From Chlamydiota bacterium (GTDB taxonomy: Bacteria; Chlamydiota; Chlamydiia; Chlamydiales; JAAKFR01), in NCBI GenBank assembly GCA_021772455.1, contig JAJFLY010000018.1, positions 1 through 63,960 on the forward strand: a DNA stretch of 63,960 nt. Direction: 5' to 3'. Below, in pieces: positions 25,252 through 32,874 of the stretch. The position numbers and the translations under genes are program-made. The notes under the pieces are model-generated. The model did no database searches, was not told where the DNA came from, and was given only the letters and a program-made list of their open reading frames with translations. Positions within the stretch are counted from its first letter, which is position 1. The number at the start of each line of letters is the position of its first letter.

Positions 25252-26607
25252 CTAGTTGTTTATCAATTTTAATTTTGACCTTGAAGGCTTCAGGACGCGC
25301 CCGATAAGGTCATACCCATTAGCATCGGTAATTTCAACGAGATAGCGCTCTCCGAAGGTTTCCACGCACTCCCAGTCGTTTAAAATCACCTCACCATCGA
25401 TTTCTGGCGCCTGGCCGAAATAGCGGCCAACGAGCAATAAATCGCTTTCGGGATGGTAACCTTCCACAACAACTTCGAGCTGTGTACTAATCATTTTTTG
25501 ATTCAGCTCTTCGACGATAACCTGCTGAGCCGCTGCTAAACGGTCTTTACGCTCCTCTTTAACGGCCTCAGAGATCTGCTCCTCCATGCGGCCGGCCGGA
25601 GTCCCCTCTTCCTGGGAATAGGTGAAAATCCCGACATGATTGAGGGGGTACTCCTTGATAAAGGAGAGAAGTTCTTCAAACTGCTCCTCAGTCTCTCCGG
25701 GAAACCCGACGATGAGGCTGGTACGGATATGAATATCTGGAATGGCTTCGCGCAACCGGGTGATCGACCCTTTGATTTGAGCTCCATCCGTGTGGCGACG
25801 CATCCGCTTCAAGATCGCATCATTAATATGCTGAATGGGCATATCGAGATAAGGCAAAATACGGTCGTCAGATCGAATAAGTTCGATTAGGGGCTCGTCA
25901 ATTTCATCGGGATAGAGATAGAGGAGGCGAATCCAATATTTTCCCTCAATCTTAAGGAGTTCCTTGAGCAGATCAGAAAGACGCTCATCCCCTTGATCCT
26001 TTCCATAATCGCCTAAATCTTGCGCGATTAAAATAATTTCTTCAACGCCCTGCGAAAGAAGACCGCGAAACTCTTTAAGAATTTGCTCTTTCGACTTGCT
26101 ACGCAATGGCCCCTTAATTTTAGGGATGATGCAGTAGGCGCACCCTTTGCGGCACCCTTCGGCAATTTTGAGGTAGGCGTAGTTTCCCGGCGTGGAGAGC
26201 TGGCGCGGAATTTCTCCTGCTTCTAAGTAGCTTCTCGCCGAGCCAACAACTTCACCCTTTTGATCGGAGCGAACAGCCCGTAAAATCCCTTCAACATCCC
26301 CAGATCCTAATAAATAGTGGACACCGGGGAAGGTTTTTTCGATTTCAGCGCGGTGCTTTGTAACCATGCATCCAGTGACAATCAGCTTTGCACTTTCCTT
26401 CTTGCATTCCAAGAGGTCGGCAATTTCCGCTTTGGATTCAGCGCGCGATGACTCTAAAAAGGCGCACGTGTTGACAACGAGATAGTCGGCCTCTTCGGGC
26501 TCTGCTGTCACTTCATAGCCAGCTTTCAAAAGAATTCCAAGCATCACCTCGCTGTCAACGAGGTTGCGAGGACATCCAAGACTTGTAAAATTGATTTTGT
26601 TACTCAT
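25252..26607 (-). CDS. rimO: Ribosomal protein S12 methylthiotransferase RimO
   Basis: Radical-SAM enzyme that adds a methylthio group to a conserved Asp of ribosomal protein S12. The N-terminal UPF0004 domain carries three cysteines that hold the second Fe-S cluster (Cys12 in GCPRNLVDSEVM, Cys48 in VNTCAF, Cys80 in TGCMVTKH). The radical-SAM motif CRKGCAYC is at about 152-159, and a C-terminal TRAM domain follows (SDLLLVGRYFGQAPEIDGEVIL). 451 residues is standard. The CPRNxVDSE motif separates RimO from MiaB. Divergent from rpmG. Confidence 0.93.
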   Translation of the reverse strand: MSNKINFTSLGCPRNLVDSEVMLGILLKAGYEVTAEPEEADYLVVNTCAFLESSRAESKAEIADLLECKKESAKLIVTGCMVTKHRAEIEKTFPGVHYLLGSGDVEGILRAVRSDQKGEVVGSARSYLEAGEIPRQLSTPGNYAYLKIAEGCRKGCAYCIIPKIKGPLRSKSKEQILKEFRGLLSQGVEEIILIAQDLGDYGKDQGDERLSDLLKELLKIEGKYWIRLLYLYPDEIDEPLIELIRSDDRILPYLDMPIQHINDAILKRMRRHTDGAQIKGSITRLREAIPDIHIRTSLIVGFPGETEEQFEELLSFIKEYPLNHVGIFTYSQEEGTPAGRMEEQISEAVKEERKDRLAAAQQVIVEELNQKMISTQLEVVVEGYHPESDLLLVGRYFGQAPEIDGEVILNDWECVETFGERYLVEITDANGYDLIGRVLKPSRSKLKLINN

Positions 26608-26694
26608 AAGGATAGCCAGGATACATTAATCTTGAATAATAACTCAAGGTAACTTACCCTTCTCGTCTAACTATCATTATAAGGAGTCTCTACG

Positions 26695-26853
26695 ATGGCA
26701 AGCAAGAAACGTGAAATTATTAAACTCAAGAGCACAGAAAGCAAAGAAGTTTTTTGGACAACAAAGAATAAGCAGTCAACCTCTGGCCGATTAGAGCTAA
26801 AAAAGTACGATCGCTCACTACGTCGCCATGTGATCTTTAAAGAGGCCAAATAG
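26695..26853 (+). CDS. rpmG: 50S ribosomal protein L33
   Basis: 52 residues, starting [20 protein letters not shown] and ending RHVIFKEAK, with the L33 pattern of basic strands and YDRSLRRHV near the end. It lacks the CxxC zinc pairs, as in zinc-free L33 forms. AAGGAG precedes the ATG. The permease gene begins three bases after the TAG. The same rpmG - permease - ATPase order occurs in Chlamydia. Confidence 0.92.
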   Translation: MASKKREIIKLKSTESKEVFWTTKNKQSTSGRLELKKYDRSLRRHVIFKEAK

Positions 26854-26856
26854 TAG

Positions 26857-28875
26857 GTGCGCTTTGAACTCACTGTTGCGTTAAAATATCTGATCCCCAG
26901 ATATCGGCAGCTGTCGGTTTCGATTATTTCACTTATCTCTGTTCTAGTAATCTCGCTGGTCGTCTGGTTAGTTGTTCTTTTTCTATCTGTTACAGATGGT
27001 ATCGAGAAGAAATGGGTGGAACAATTAGTAGCCTTGAATGCCCCTGTGCGCATGGCTCCAACCGACGCCTATTATCGTTCTTACTACTACCAAATCGATC
27101 AACTCAGCCTTGATTCGAACTATACAGCGAAAACGATTGGTGAAAAGCTCCTTACGAGTCAAAGCGATCCTTACGATCCCATGCTCGATATCGAGCTCCC
27201 CTATGACTTTCCAGAGCCCGATCATAATGCTAGCGGCTTGCTGAAAGATCCAGTAAAAGAGGGTTGGGAAGCGGTCACTATGCTTAAAGGAAACCAAGCG
27301 CGGCCTGCTGAGTATGAGGTCTCATTTGGAAATCTACGCATCAGTCTTCTTCGAGATGAGCAGCAAACTTTTTTGACACAGGTCTCCTATATAGCCTCGC
27401 ATGACGCACAAAATGCACGCCTAAAACAGATGCTCCTCGAACCGGGCAGCAATGACTACAACAATATTCTCTCTTCTCTTGAGCCGCAGCCCAAAAATTT
27501 AAAGGATTTTTTCTCGCATGTAAATGTCACCAAAGTGCGCACCACAGAGGAAGGATTTCTTCTATCCCCTTCTTTCTTTCCCGAAAATGGGACCTTAGAA
27601 GGAGTTGGCATTGTCCGCCATCATGAGATCCGTAAAGTTGTTATTCCTCAAAGCAAACAAGAGATCGAGGCACTCCAAGCCCATTTAAACGCATTTGGTT
27701 TGGAGACGACTCTAGTTAAGATGCTCTTTGATCAAGAGCAAATGCATATCTCCAGCGATAAAAATGCGGCTCGGGGTGTACAGCTCGTCTTAAATGATCA
27801 GGTTCCCTTTCAAGCAAAGCTCCTTCCAGCATCACTTGAAACTGCCACCTCCCTCTCTTCACTACAATTTGAGATCGAAGGTGATGTGCAAGGCACGCCT
27901 ATTGTAGGCATTACTCATTACGACCAACTCGAAATCGATGAGGCGCATCAAATCGAAGCTGCAAGCGATTCAACTCCCCTGTGGCTACATGCCGATGATG
28001 AGGGAAATATCGTGATTCCTTCCGACCATTTTTTTGGAGATGGTGTCTTGGTTGCCAAGCATTTCCAAAATAGCGATGTCCGGTTGGGTGACCGCGGCTA
28101 CCTCTCCTACTACACACCAACAGCAAGCTCGATGCAAGAGCAGCGCATTCCGATCTATGTCGCCGGATTTTATGATCCAGGTATGATGCCCGTCGGCAAT
28201 AAACTCCTCTTTGTAGACCCTGCAGTTGTAGCCCTTCTAAGGGGCAATATGTCGGTCTCCGACACGATGCTCGGCAATGGAATTAACATCTGGTTAAAAG
28301 ATGTCACACAAGCCGGGGCGGTTAAAGATCAATTGATCCACGCCCTTAAATCGCGCGATATTGGGCAATATTGGGATGTTCAATCTTTTGAAGATTATGA
28401 TTTTGCTAAACCCGTTTTACAACAACTTGAGAGCGATAAAAACCTCTTTACCTTGATCGCCATTATCATTTTGATTGTGGCGTGCTCTAACATCATCTCC
28501 ATGTTAATCTTGCTGGTAAACGATAAGAGGCGTGAAATCGGAATTCTCCAATCGATGGGGGCGTCACCTAAACGCATTGCGGCGATCTTTGGGATCTGCG
28601 GTTTTTCGATGGGACTTGCCAGTTGCGTTATTGGAACAGCCGCAGCGATTTTCACCCTCCACCACCTCCAATCGCTCGTCAATTTACTGAGCTTCCTTCA
28701 AGGGCATGAAGCCTTTCAATCAGCTTTTTATGGAAGCCAACTGCCAAACGAGCTCAGCGTCAACTCGCTTCTGTTTGTCCTTGCTGCGACTATGATTATC
28801 TCCCTATTGGCAGGGATCGTTCCCGCAATTAAAGCGGCCCGTATCCGCCCCACTGAAATTTTAAAGGCGGATTAA
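26857..28875 (+). CDS. Lipoprotein-releasing ABC permease, LolC/LolE type
   Basis: 672 residues with one N-terminal membrane segment (about 22-47, SIISLISVLVISLVVWLVVLF), a very long periplasmic region, and three C-terminal segments in the FtsX/MacB arrangement (ESDKNLFTLIAIIILIVACSNIISMLILLVNDKRREIGILQSMGASPKRIAAIFGICG is the diagnostic block, in pieces). With the ATPase at 28877 it would extract lipoproteins from the inner membrane for transfer to the outer membrane. It is longer than the ~400-residue E. coli proteins because of the periplasmic insert. GTG start at 26857. One such gene with one LolD suggests a homodimer instead of LolC-LolE. Confidence 0.85.
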   Translation: MRFELTVALKYLIPRYRQLSVSIISLISVLVISLVVWLVVLFLSVTDGIEKKWVEQLVALNAPVRMAPTDAYYRSYYYQIDQLSLDSNYTAKTIGEKLLTSQSDPYDPMLDIELPYDFPEPDHNASGLLKDPVKEGWEAVTMLKGNQARPAEYEVSFGNLRISLLRDEQQTFLTQVSYIASHDAQNARLKQMLLEPGSNDYNNILSSLEPQPKNLKDFFSHVNVTKVRTTEEGFLLSPSFFPENGTLEGVGIVRHHEIRKVVIPQSKQEIEALQAHLNAFGLETTLVKMLFDQEQMHISSDKNAARGVQLVLNDQVPFQAKLLPASLETATSLSSLQFEIEGDVQGTPIVGITHYDQLEIDEAHQIEAASDSTPLWLHADDEGNIVIPSDHFFGDGVLVAKHFQNSDVRLGDRGYLSYYTPTASSMQEQRIPIYVAGFYDPGMMPVGNKLLFVDPAVVALLRGNMSVSDTMLGNGINIWLKDVTQAGAVKDQLIHALKSRDIGQYWDVQSFEDYDFAKPVLQQLESDKNLFTLIAIIILIVACSNIISMLILLVNDKRREIGILQSMGASPKRIAAIFGICGFSMGLASCVIGTAAAIFTLHHLQSLVNLLSFLQGHEAFQSAFYGSQLPNELSVNSLLFVLAATMIISLLAGIVPAIKAARIRPTEILKAD

Positions 28876-28876
28876 T

Positions 28877-29551
28877 ATGAAACCCTTTTTATCGGCAAAA
28901 AAGATCTGTAAAGCGTTCAACCACCCCACAACAGTTGAGGTCTTAAAAGCGATTTCGCTAGATGTCTATCCAGGGGAGAGTGTCGCGATTATGGGCGCCT
29001 CAGGTGAGGGAAAAAGCACCTTGCTACAGATTTTGGGAACGCTTGAAGCCCCCACCTCAGGAGAGCTATTCATTGCAGGCAAATCGGTTTCGACCCACGC
29101 CTCCCCAACTTTGCGCAACAAACATATCGGATTTGTCTTCCAAGGGTTCAACCTACTTGACGACTACTCTGTCTTACAAAATGTCATGATGCCAGCATTG
29201 ATTGCCGGAGAGTCCATCCATAAAAATGGCGCAGCCCATGTACGTGCAAGCGCCCTTTTAGAGAAAGTGGGACTGACCCCCCGCGCCCACTTTGCAACCA
29301 AACTCCTATCCGGGGGGGAGAAGCAGCGGGTCGCTCTTGCGCGTGCCTTATGCAACGACCCCGAGATTTTACTCGCTGATGAACCATCTGGAAACCTCGA
29401 CCACGAGACATCGAGCCGCATCCACGAGCTCCTTCTCCATTCCGTTAAGGAGCTCAACAAATCATTAATCGTGGTTACGCACGACAAGGCACTTGCAGAG
29501 CTTTGCGATCGAAAGCTAATCTTGTGCGACGGACATTTAATAGAAGGATAA
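28877..29551 (+). CDS. lolD: Lipoprotein-releasing ABC ATPase LolD
   Basis: 224-residue ABC ATPase: Walker [14 protein letters not shown]-loop [18 protein letters not shown], signature [17 protein letters not shown], Walker [13 protein letters not shown] and the switch His in VVTHDKAL. The DEPSGNLD sequence is typical of LolD/MacB/FtsE-type ATPases. It starts immediately after the permease stop, so the pair forms one transporter powering lipoprotein release. Confidence 0.9.
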   Translation: MKPFLSAKKICKAFNHPTTVEVLKAISLDVYPGESVAIMGASGEGKSTLLQILGTLEAPTSGELFIAGKSVSTHASPTLRNKHIGFVFQGFNLLDDYSVLQNVMMPALIAGESIHKNGAAHVRASALLEKVGLTPRAHFATKLLSGGEKQRVALARALCNDPEILLADEPSGNLDHETSSRIHELLLHSVKELNKSLIVVTHDKALAELCDRKLILCDGHLIEG

Positions 29552-29555
29552 CACC

Positions 29556-30749
29556 ATGGATCAGAGCTTTCTTCATTTTTTAGGTGATGAACTCACTCAA
29601 TTGAAAGATACCGGTCTTTATAAACAAGAGCGCGTGATTGCCTCTCCTCAAAAGAGCGATATCGAATTGAGCGACCACACCCATGTCCTCAATTTCTGCT
29701 CAAACAACTACCTCGGGCTTGCCAATCACCCAAATGTCATTGAAGCTGCTCGCAACAGCTTCGATAAATACGGCTATGGCCTCGCTTCTGTACGCTTCAT
29801 CTGCGGCACACAAACTGTTCACATCGAGCTCGAAAAAAAACTTACCGATTTCCTAAAAACAGAAGAGACCATCCTTTACAGCTCCTGTTTTGATGCAAAT
29901 GGTGGGCTATTTGAAACCCTTCTTGGTCCGGAAGATGCGATCATTAGCGACTCACTCAACCACGCCAGCATTATCGATGGGATTCGCCTCTGTAAAGCCA
30001 AGCGCTTTCGCTATAAAAATAATGACATGGATGATCTTGAGCAAAAACTCAAAGAGACCAAAGATTGCCGTTTCCGCCTCATCGCCACCGATGGTGCTTT
30101 CTCAATGGATGGAATCATCGCAAATTTAAAAGCCGTTTGTGACCTCGCAGATAAGTACAATGCCCTTGTCATGATCGATGATTGTCACGCTACCGGATTT
30201 CTTGGTGAAAATGGGCGCGGCACACACGAGTACGCAGATGTCATTGGCCGCGTTGATATTATCACCGGCACCCTAGGGAAAGCCCTTGGTGGCGCCTCTG
30301 GAGGATATACTTCGGGTAAAAAAGAGATTATTCAATGGCTTAGACAGCGCTCACGCCCCTATCTCTTTTCAAACACACTTTGCCCCAGTATCGCAACCGC
30401 GAGCATCGAGGTCTTGAACATACTCGAAAACAATGGGGAAGAGCTCCGGCAAACCCTTTGGCGCAACACCGACTATTTCCGGACAAAAATGACCGCTCTC
30501 GGCTTTGATCTCGGTGGTAAAGACCATCCGATTATCCCAGTTATGCTTGGAGATGCAAAACTCACGCAAATCTTTGCAAAAAAAATGCTCGAAGAGGGAA
30601 TCTATGTCATAGGATTTTTCTACCCCGTTGTACCACAGCAGATGGCGCGTATCCGCACCCAAATGTCTGCAGCCCATAGCTTGGAAGATATCGACCGGGC
30701 AATTGCCGCATTTGAAAAAGTTGGCAAAGAATTAAATGTTATTACTTAA
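29556..30749 (+). CDS. kbl: 2-amino-3-ketobutyrate CoA ligase (glycine C-acetyltransferase)
   Basis: PLP enzyme of the alpha-oxoamine synthase family that cleaves 2-amino-3-oxobutyrate with CoA to glycine and acetyl-CoA. Visible: [67 protein letters not shown], and the PLP lysine in [14 protein letters not shown] (~242). 397 residues and the FICGTQ motif fit Kbl better than the related BioF. The next gene is threonine 3-dehydrogenase, which makes its substrate, so the two form a threonine-to-glycine pathway. Confidence 0.93.
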   Translation: MDQSFLHFLGDELTQLKDTGLYKQERVIASPQKSDIELSDHTHVLNFCSNNYLGLANHPNVIEAARNSFDKYGYGLASVRFICGTQTVHIELEKKLTDFLKTEETILYSSCFDANGGLFETLLGPEDAIISDSLNHASIIDGIRLCKAKRFRYKNNDMDDLEQKLKETKDCRFRLIATDGAFSMDGIIANLKAVCDLADKYNALVMIDDCHATGFLGENGRGTHEYADVIGRVDIITGTLGKALGGASGGYTSGKKEIIQWLRQRSRPYLFSNTLCPSIATASIEVLNILENNGEELRQTLWRNTDYFRTKMTALGFDLGGKDHPIIPVMLGDAKLTQIFAKKMLEEGIYVIGFFYPVVPQQMARIRTQMSAAHSLEDIDRAIAAFEKVGKELNVIT

Positions 30750-30758
30750 GGCATGTGC

Positions 30759-31790
30759 ATGAAAGCGATCGTAAAAAAAGAAGCTCGAGAAGGATTGTGG
30801 ATGGAAGATGTTCCTATGCCCAAATTTGGCGAGAACGACATTCTGATCAAGACGATCAAAACTTCCATCTGCGGCACTGATATGCACCTGTACCACTGGG
30901 ATGAGTGGGCAGCTAAAACGCTTCCCGTCCCTTCGATTGTCGGGCATGAATTTGTCGGAAAAATCGTTGAGATGGGAAAAAACGTTAAAGGGTTCAAAGT
31001 AGGTGACCGTGTTTCTGGTGAAGGGCATATCACCTGTGGCCAATGTCGCATGTGTCGCACTGGACGCAGAGTTTTATGCCCAAAAACCATTGGAGTCGGT
31101 GTCAATCGTGACGGTTGCTTTGCCGAATACGTTGCCATCCCTGCCGAAAACGCCTTTCCCCTACCCGATAGCATTCCCGATGAGATCGCCTCCGTTTTTG
31201 ATCCCCTTGGAAATGCGGTCCATACAGCTCTCTCATTTGACCTTGCCGGCCAAGACGTCCTGATAACGGGTGCTGGCCCTATCGGCTTGATGACCATTCC
31301 GATTGCCCAAAAAGCGGGAGCCCGCCAGGTCGTCATCTCCGATATCAACCCCTATAGACTCGCTATAGCCGAAAAGATGGGAGCCACGCGTGCCGTTAAT
31401 TTAAAAGAAGAGAAGCTCGAATCGGTCATGCAAACACTTGGCATCCATGAAGGTTTTGATGTTTGCCTCGAGATGTCCGGAAGTCCACACGCTTTTGCCT
31501 CCTTGCCAGACCTTTGCGCTCACGGTGCGCAACTCGTTCTTCTCGGAATCCTCCCCTCTTCTGCCAACCTCGACTGGCATCAAGTGATTTTCAAAATGCT
31601 GACCATCAAAGGGATTTACGGACGGGAAATTTTCAAAACGTGGTACCAAGTCGCTGCACTCCTACAAAGCGGCCTCGATATCGCCCCCGTCATCACCCAT
31701 AGATTCCCTGCAGAAGAATTCCAAAAAGGATTTGATGCGATGGACTCTGGGAATTCAGGGAAAGTGATCCTCGACTGGTCGCACCTATGA
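30759..31790 (+). CDS. tdh: L-threonine 3-dehydrogenase
   Basis: Zinc-dependent NAD+ oxidation of L-threonine to 2-amino-3-oxobutyrate, the Kbl substrate. Medium-chain dehydrogenase marks: catalytic-zinc Cys in [22 protein letters not shown], the structural zinc loop [15 protein letters not shown], the [12 protein letters not shown] segment and the nucleotide site GAGPIGLM. The Tdh-specific HLYHWDEWA and FDPLGNAVH favour this over other alcohol dehydrogenases. The open frame begins at 30753 (MCM); ATG 30759 gives the usual MKAIVK start. Four bases separate the kbl stop from that frame. Confidence 0.93.
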   Translation: MKAIVKKEAREGLWMEDVPMPKFGENDILIKTIKTSICGTDMHLYHWDEWAAKTLPVPSIVGHEFVGKIVEMGKNVKGFKVGDRVSGEGHITCGQCRMCRTGRRVLCPKTIGVGVNRDGCFAEYVAIPAENAFPLPDSIPDEIASVFDPLGNAVHTALSFDLAGQDVLITGAGPIGLMTIPIAQKAGARQVVISDINPYRLAIAEKMGATRAVNLKEEKLESVMQTLGIHEGFDVCLEMSGSPHAFASLPDLCAHGAQLVLLGILPSSANLDWHQVIFKMLTIKGIYGREIFKTWYQVAALLQSGLDIAPVITHRFPAEEFQKGFDAMDSGNSGKVILDWSHL

Positions 31791-32569
31791 TCGACCTCAT
31801 CAACCAAGAGCTCGAAAAACTCATCCCGGCCTCCTCACCCCACTACCAAACCCTGCTAGAAGGAGCGCGCTACTCCCTTCTCGCTCCGGGCAAACGGATG
31901 CGCCCGCTACTCACCCTTTACACTGCTGAAATGCTCCAAAAGAAGAGCGCTAAAAAAGCGCTTCAGCCCGCATGCGCCCTTGAAATGGTCCATTGCTACT
32001 CACTTATTCACGACGACCTTCCCTGTATGGATGACGATGATATGCGTCGTGGCCGCCCCACCCTCCACAAAGCCTACAACGAAGGACTTGCCGTCCTTGC
32101 GGGCGATTATCTCCTTACACGCGCTTTTCAAGTTCTAGCAGTTGCGCCAGAACTCACCCCCGAACAACAGATCTCTTTGATTAAAACACTCTCCTCTGCT
32201 GCCAGCGCAGAAGGGATGATCGGAGGGCAGGTGATGGATATCGAGAAAAGTTCCGATGTAGGCGAGCTACATCAACGTAAGACAGCAGCTCTTTTCCGCT
32301 GCGCCCTCGAATTTGGGGGGGTAATAGCAGGAGCCTCCATAGCCATCCAAGCCAAGCTTGCCCTGTTTGGGAATCAATTTGGGGAGCTCTTTCAAGTTGT
32401 CGATGACATTTTAGATGGCGATCATCCCCTTGGAGAAGAGAAAGCGTATGAGATGCTCCACGCTCTAGAAGCGTCTGCTTTAGAGACCCTAGAGGCCCTT
32501 CCAGGTGACACCTCCAGGCTTAGAGAACTTACCGCGCTCGTGTCAGAGCAGCACCAAAGTACCACCTAA
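31787..32569 (+). CDS. ispA: Polyprenyl synthetase (farnesyl/geranylgeranyl diphosphate synthase)
   Basis: Builds C15-C20 isoprenyl diphosphates from IPP and allylic primers. First aspartate-rich motif [18 protein letters not shown], [16 protein letters not shown] near the start, GGQVMDI, and the second motif VVDDILDGD. At 260 residues it is slightly short. The second motif is DDILD with no following T....GK stretch; the sequence goes from [16 protein letters not shown] straight to the end, so the usual lysine-bearing loop after the second motif is shortened. ATGA overlap with tdh indicates co-transcription. The family's chain length cannot be decided from sequence alone. Confidence 0.85.
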   Translation: MIDLINQELEKLIPASSPHYQTLLEGARYSLLAPGKRMRPLLTLYTAEMLQKKSAKKALQPACALEMVHCYSLIHDDLPCMDDDDMRRGRPTLHKAYNEGLAVLAGDYLLTRAFQVLAVAPELTPEQQISLIKTLSSAASAEGMIGGQVMDIEKSSDVGELHQRKTAALFRCALEFGGVIAGASIAIQAKLALFGNQFGELFQVVDDILDGDHPLGEEKAYEMLHALEASALETLEALPGDTSRLRELTALVSEQHQSTT

Positions 32570-32874
32570 ACTATTGCGCCACATTGCTTTGTTTATCCTT
32601 TAGAAATGCAAGTTGATTTTTTTTTTGCAGCAACGGACGCAAAATCTTTAAGCTGATTTAACTAAAGAAGAGGATCTAACTTAGGCTCTGTCCTCAGTTT
32701 GTGAAGGAGTTGGATATTCTTATCAATAGTGAGAAGAAGTTTAGATCTTGCTACTCAAAGAAGCAATGGTTCATAGAAGCTATTTATCGGAAGCTTGATC
32801 GAGAAGAAGGGGTCATACAAAAATATCTTCAGGAGATCTATTAATACCTCGTATCCAATATCCAAACTGGATGT
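32570..32874. other. Intergenic stretch with a possible small ORF
   Basis: No established gene is visible. A GTG-started frame at 32701-32844 would encode 47 residues (KELDILINSEKKFRSCYSKK, ending VIQKYLQEIY) without a good ribosome site; it may be the tail of a lost gene or an insertion-sequence remnant. The rest is AT-rich with no clear hairpin. Confidence 0.3.

Noticed and set aside
30746-31348. A 200-residue minus-strand frame inside tdh
   Set aside because: Antisense to a clearly conserved dehydrogenase, without start signals or domain patterns.
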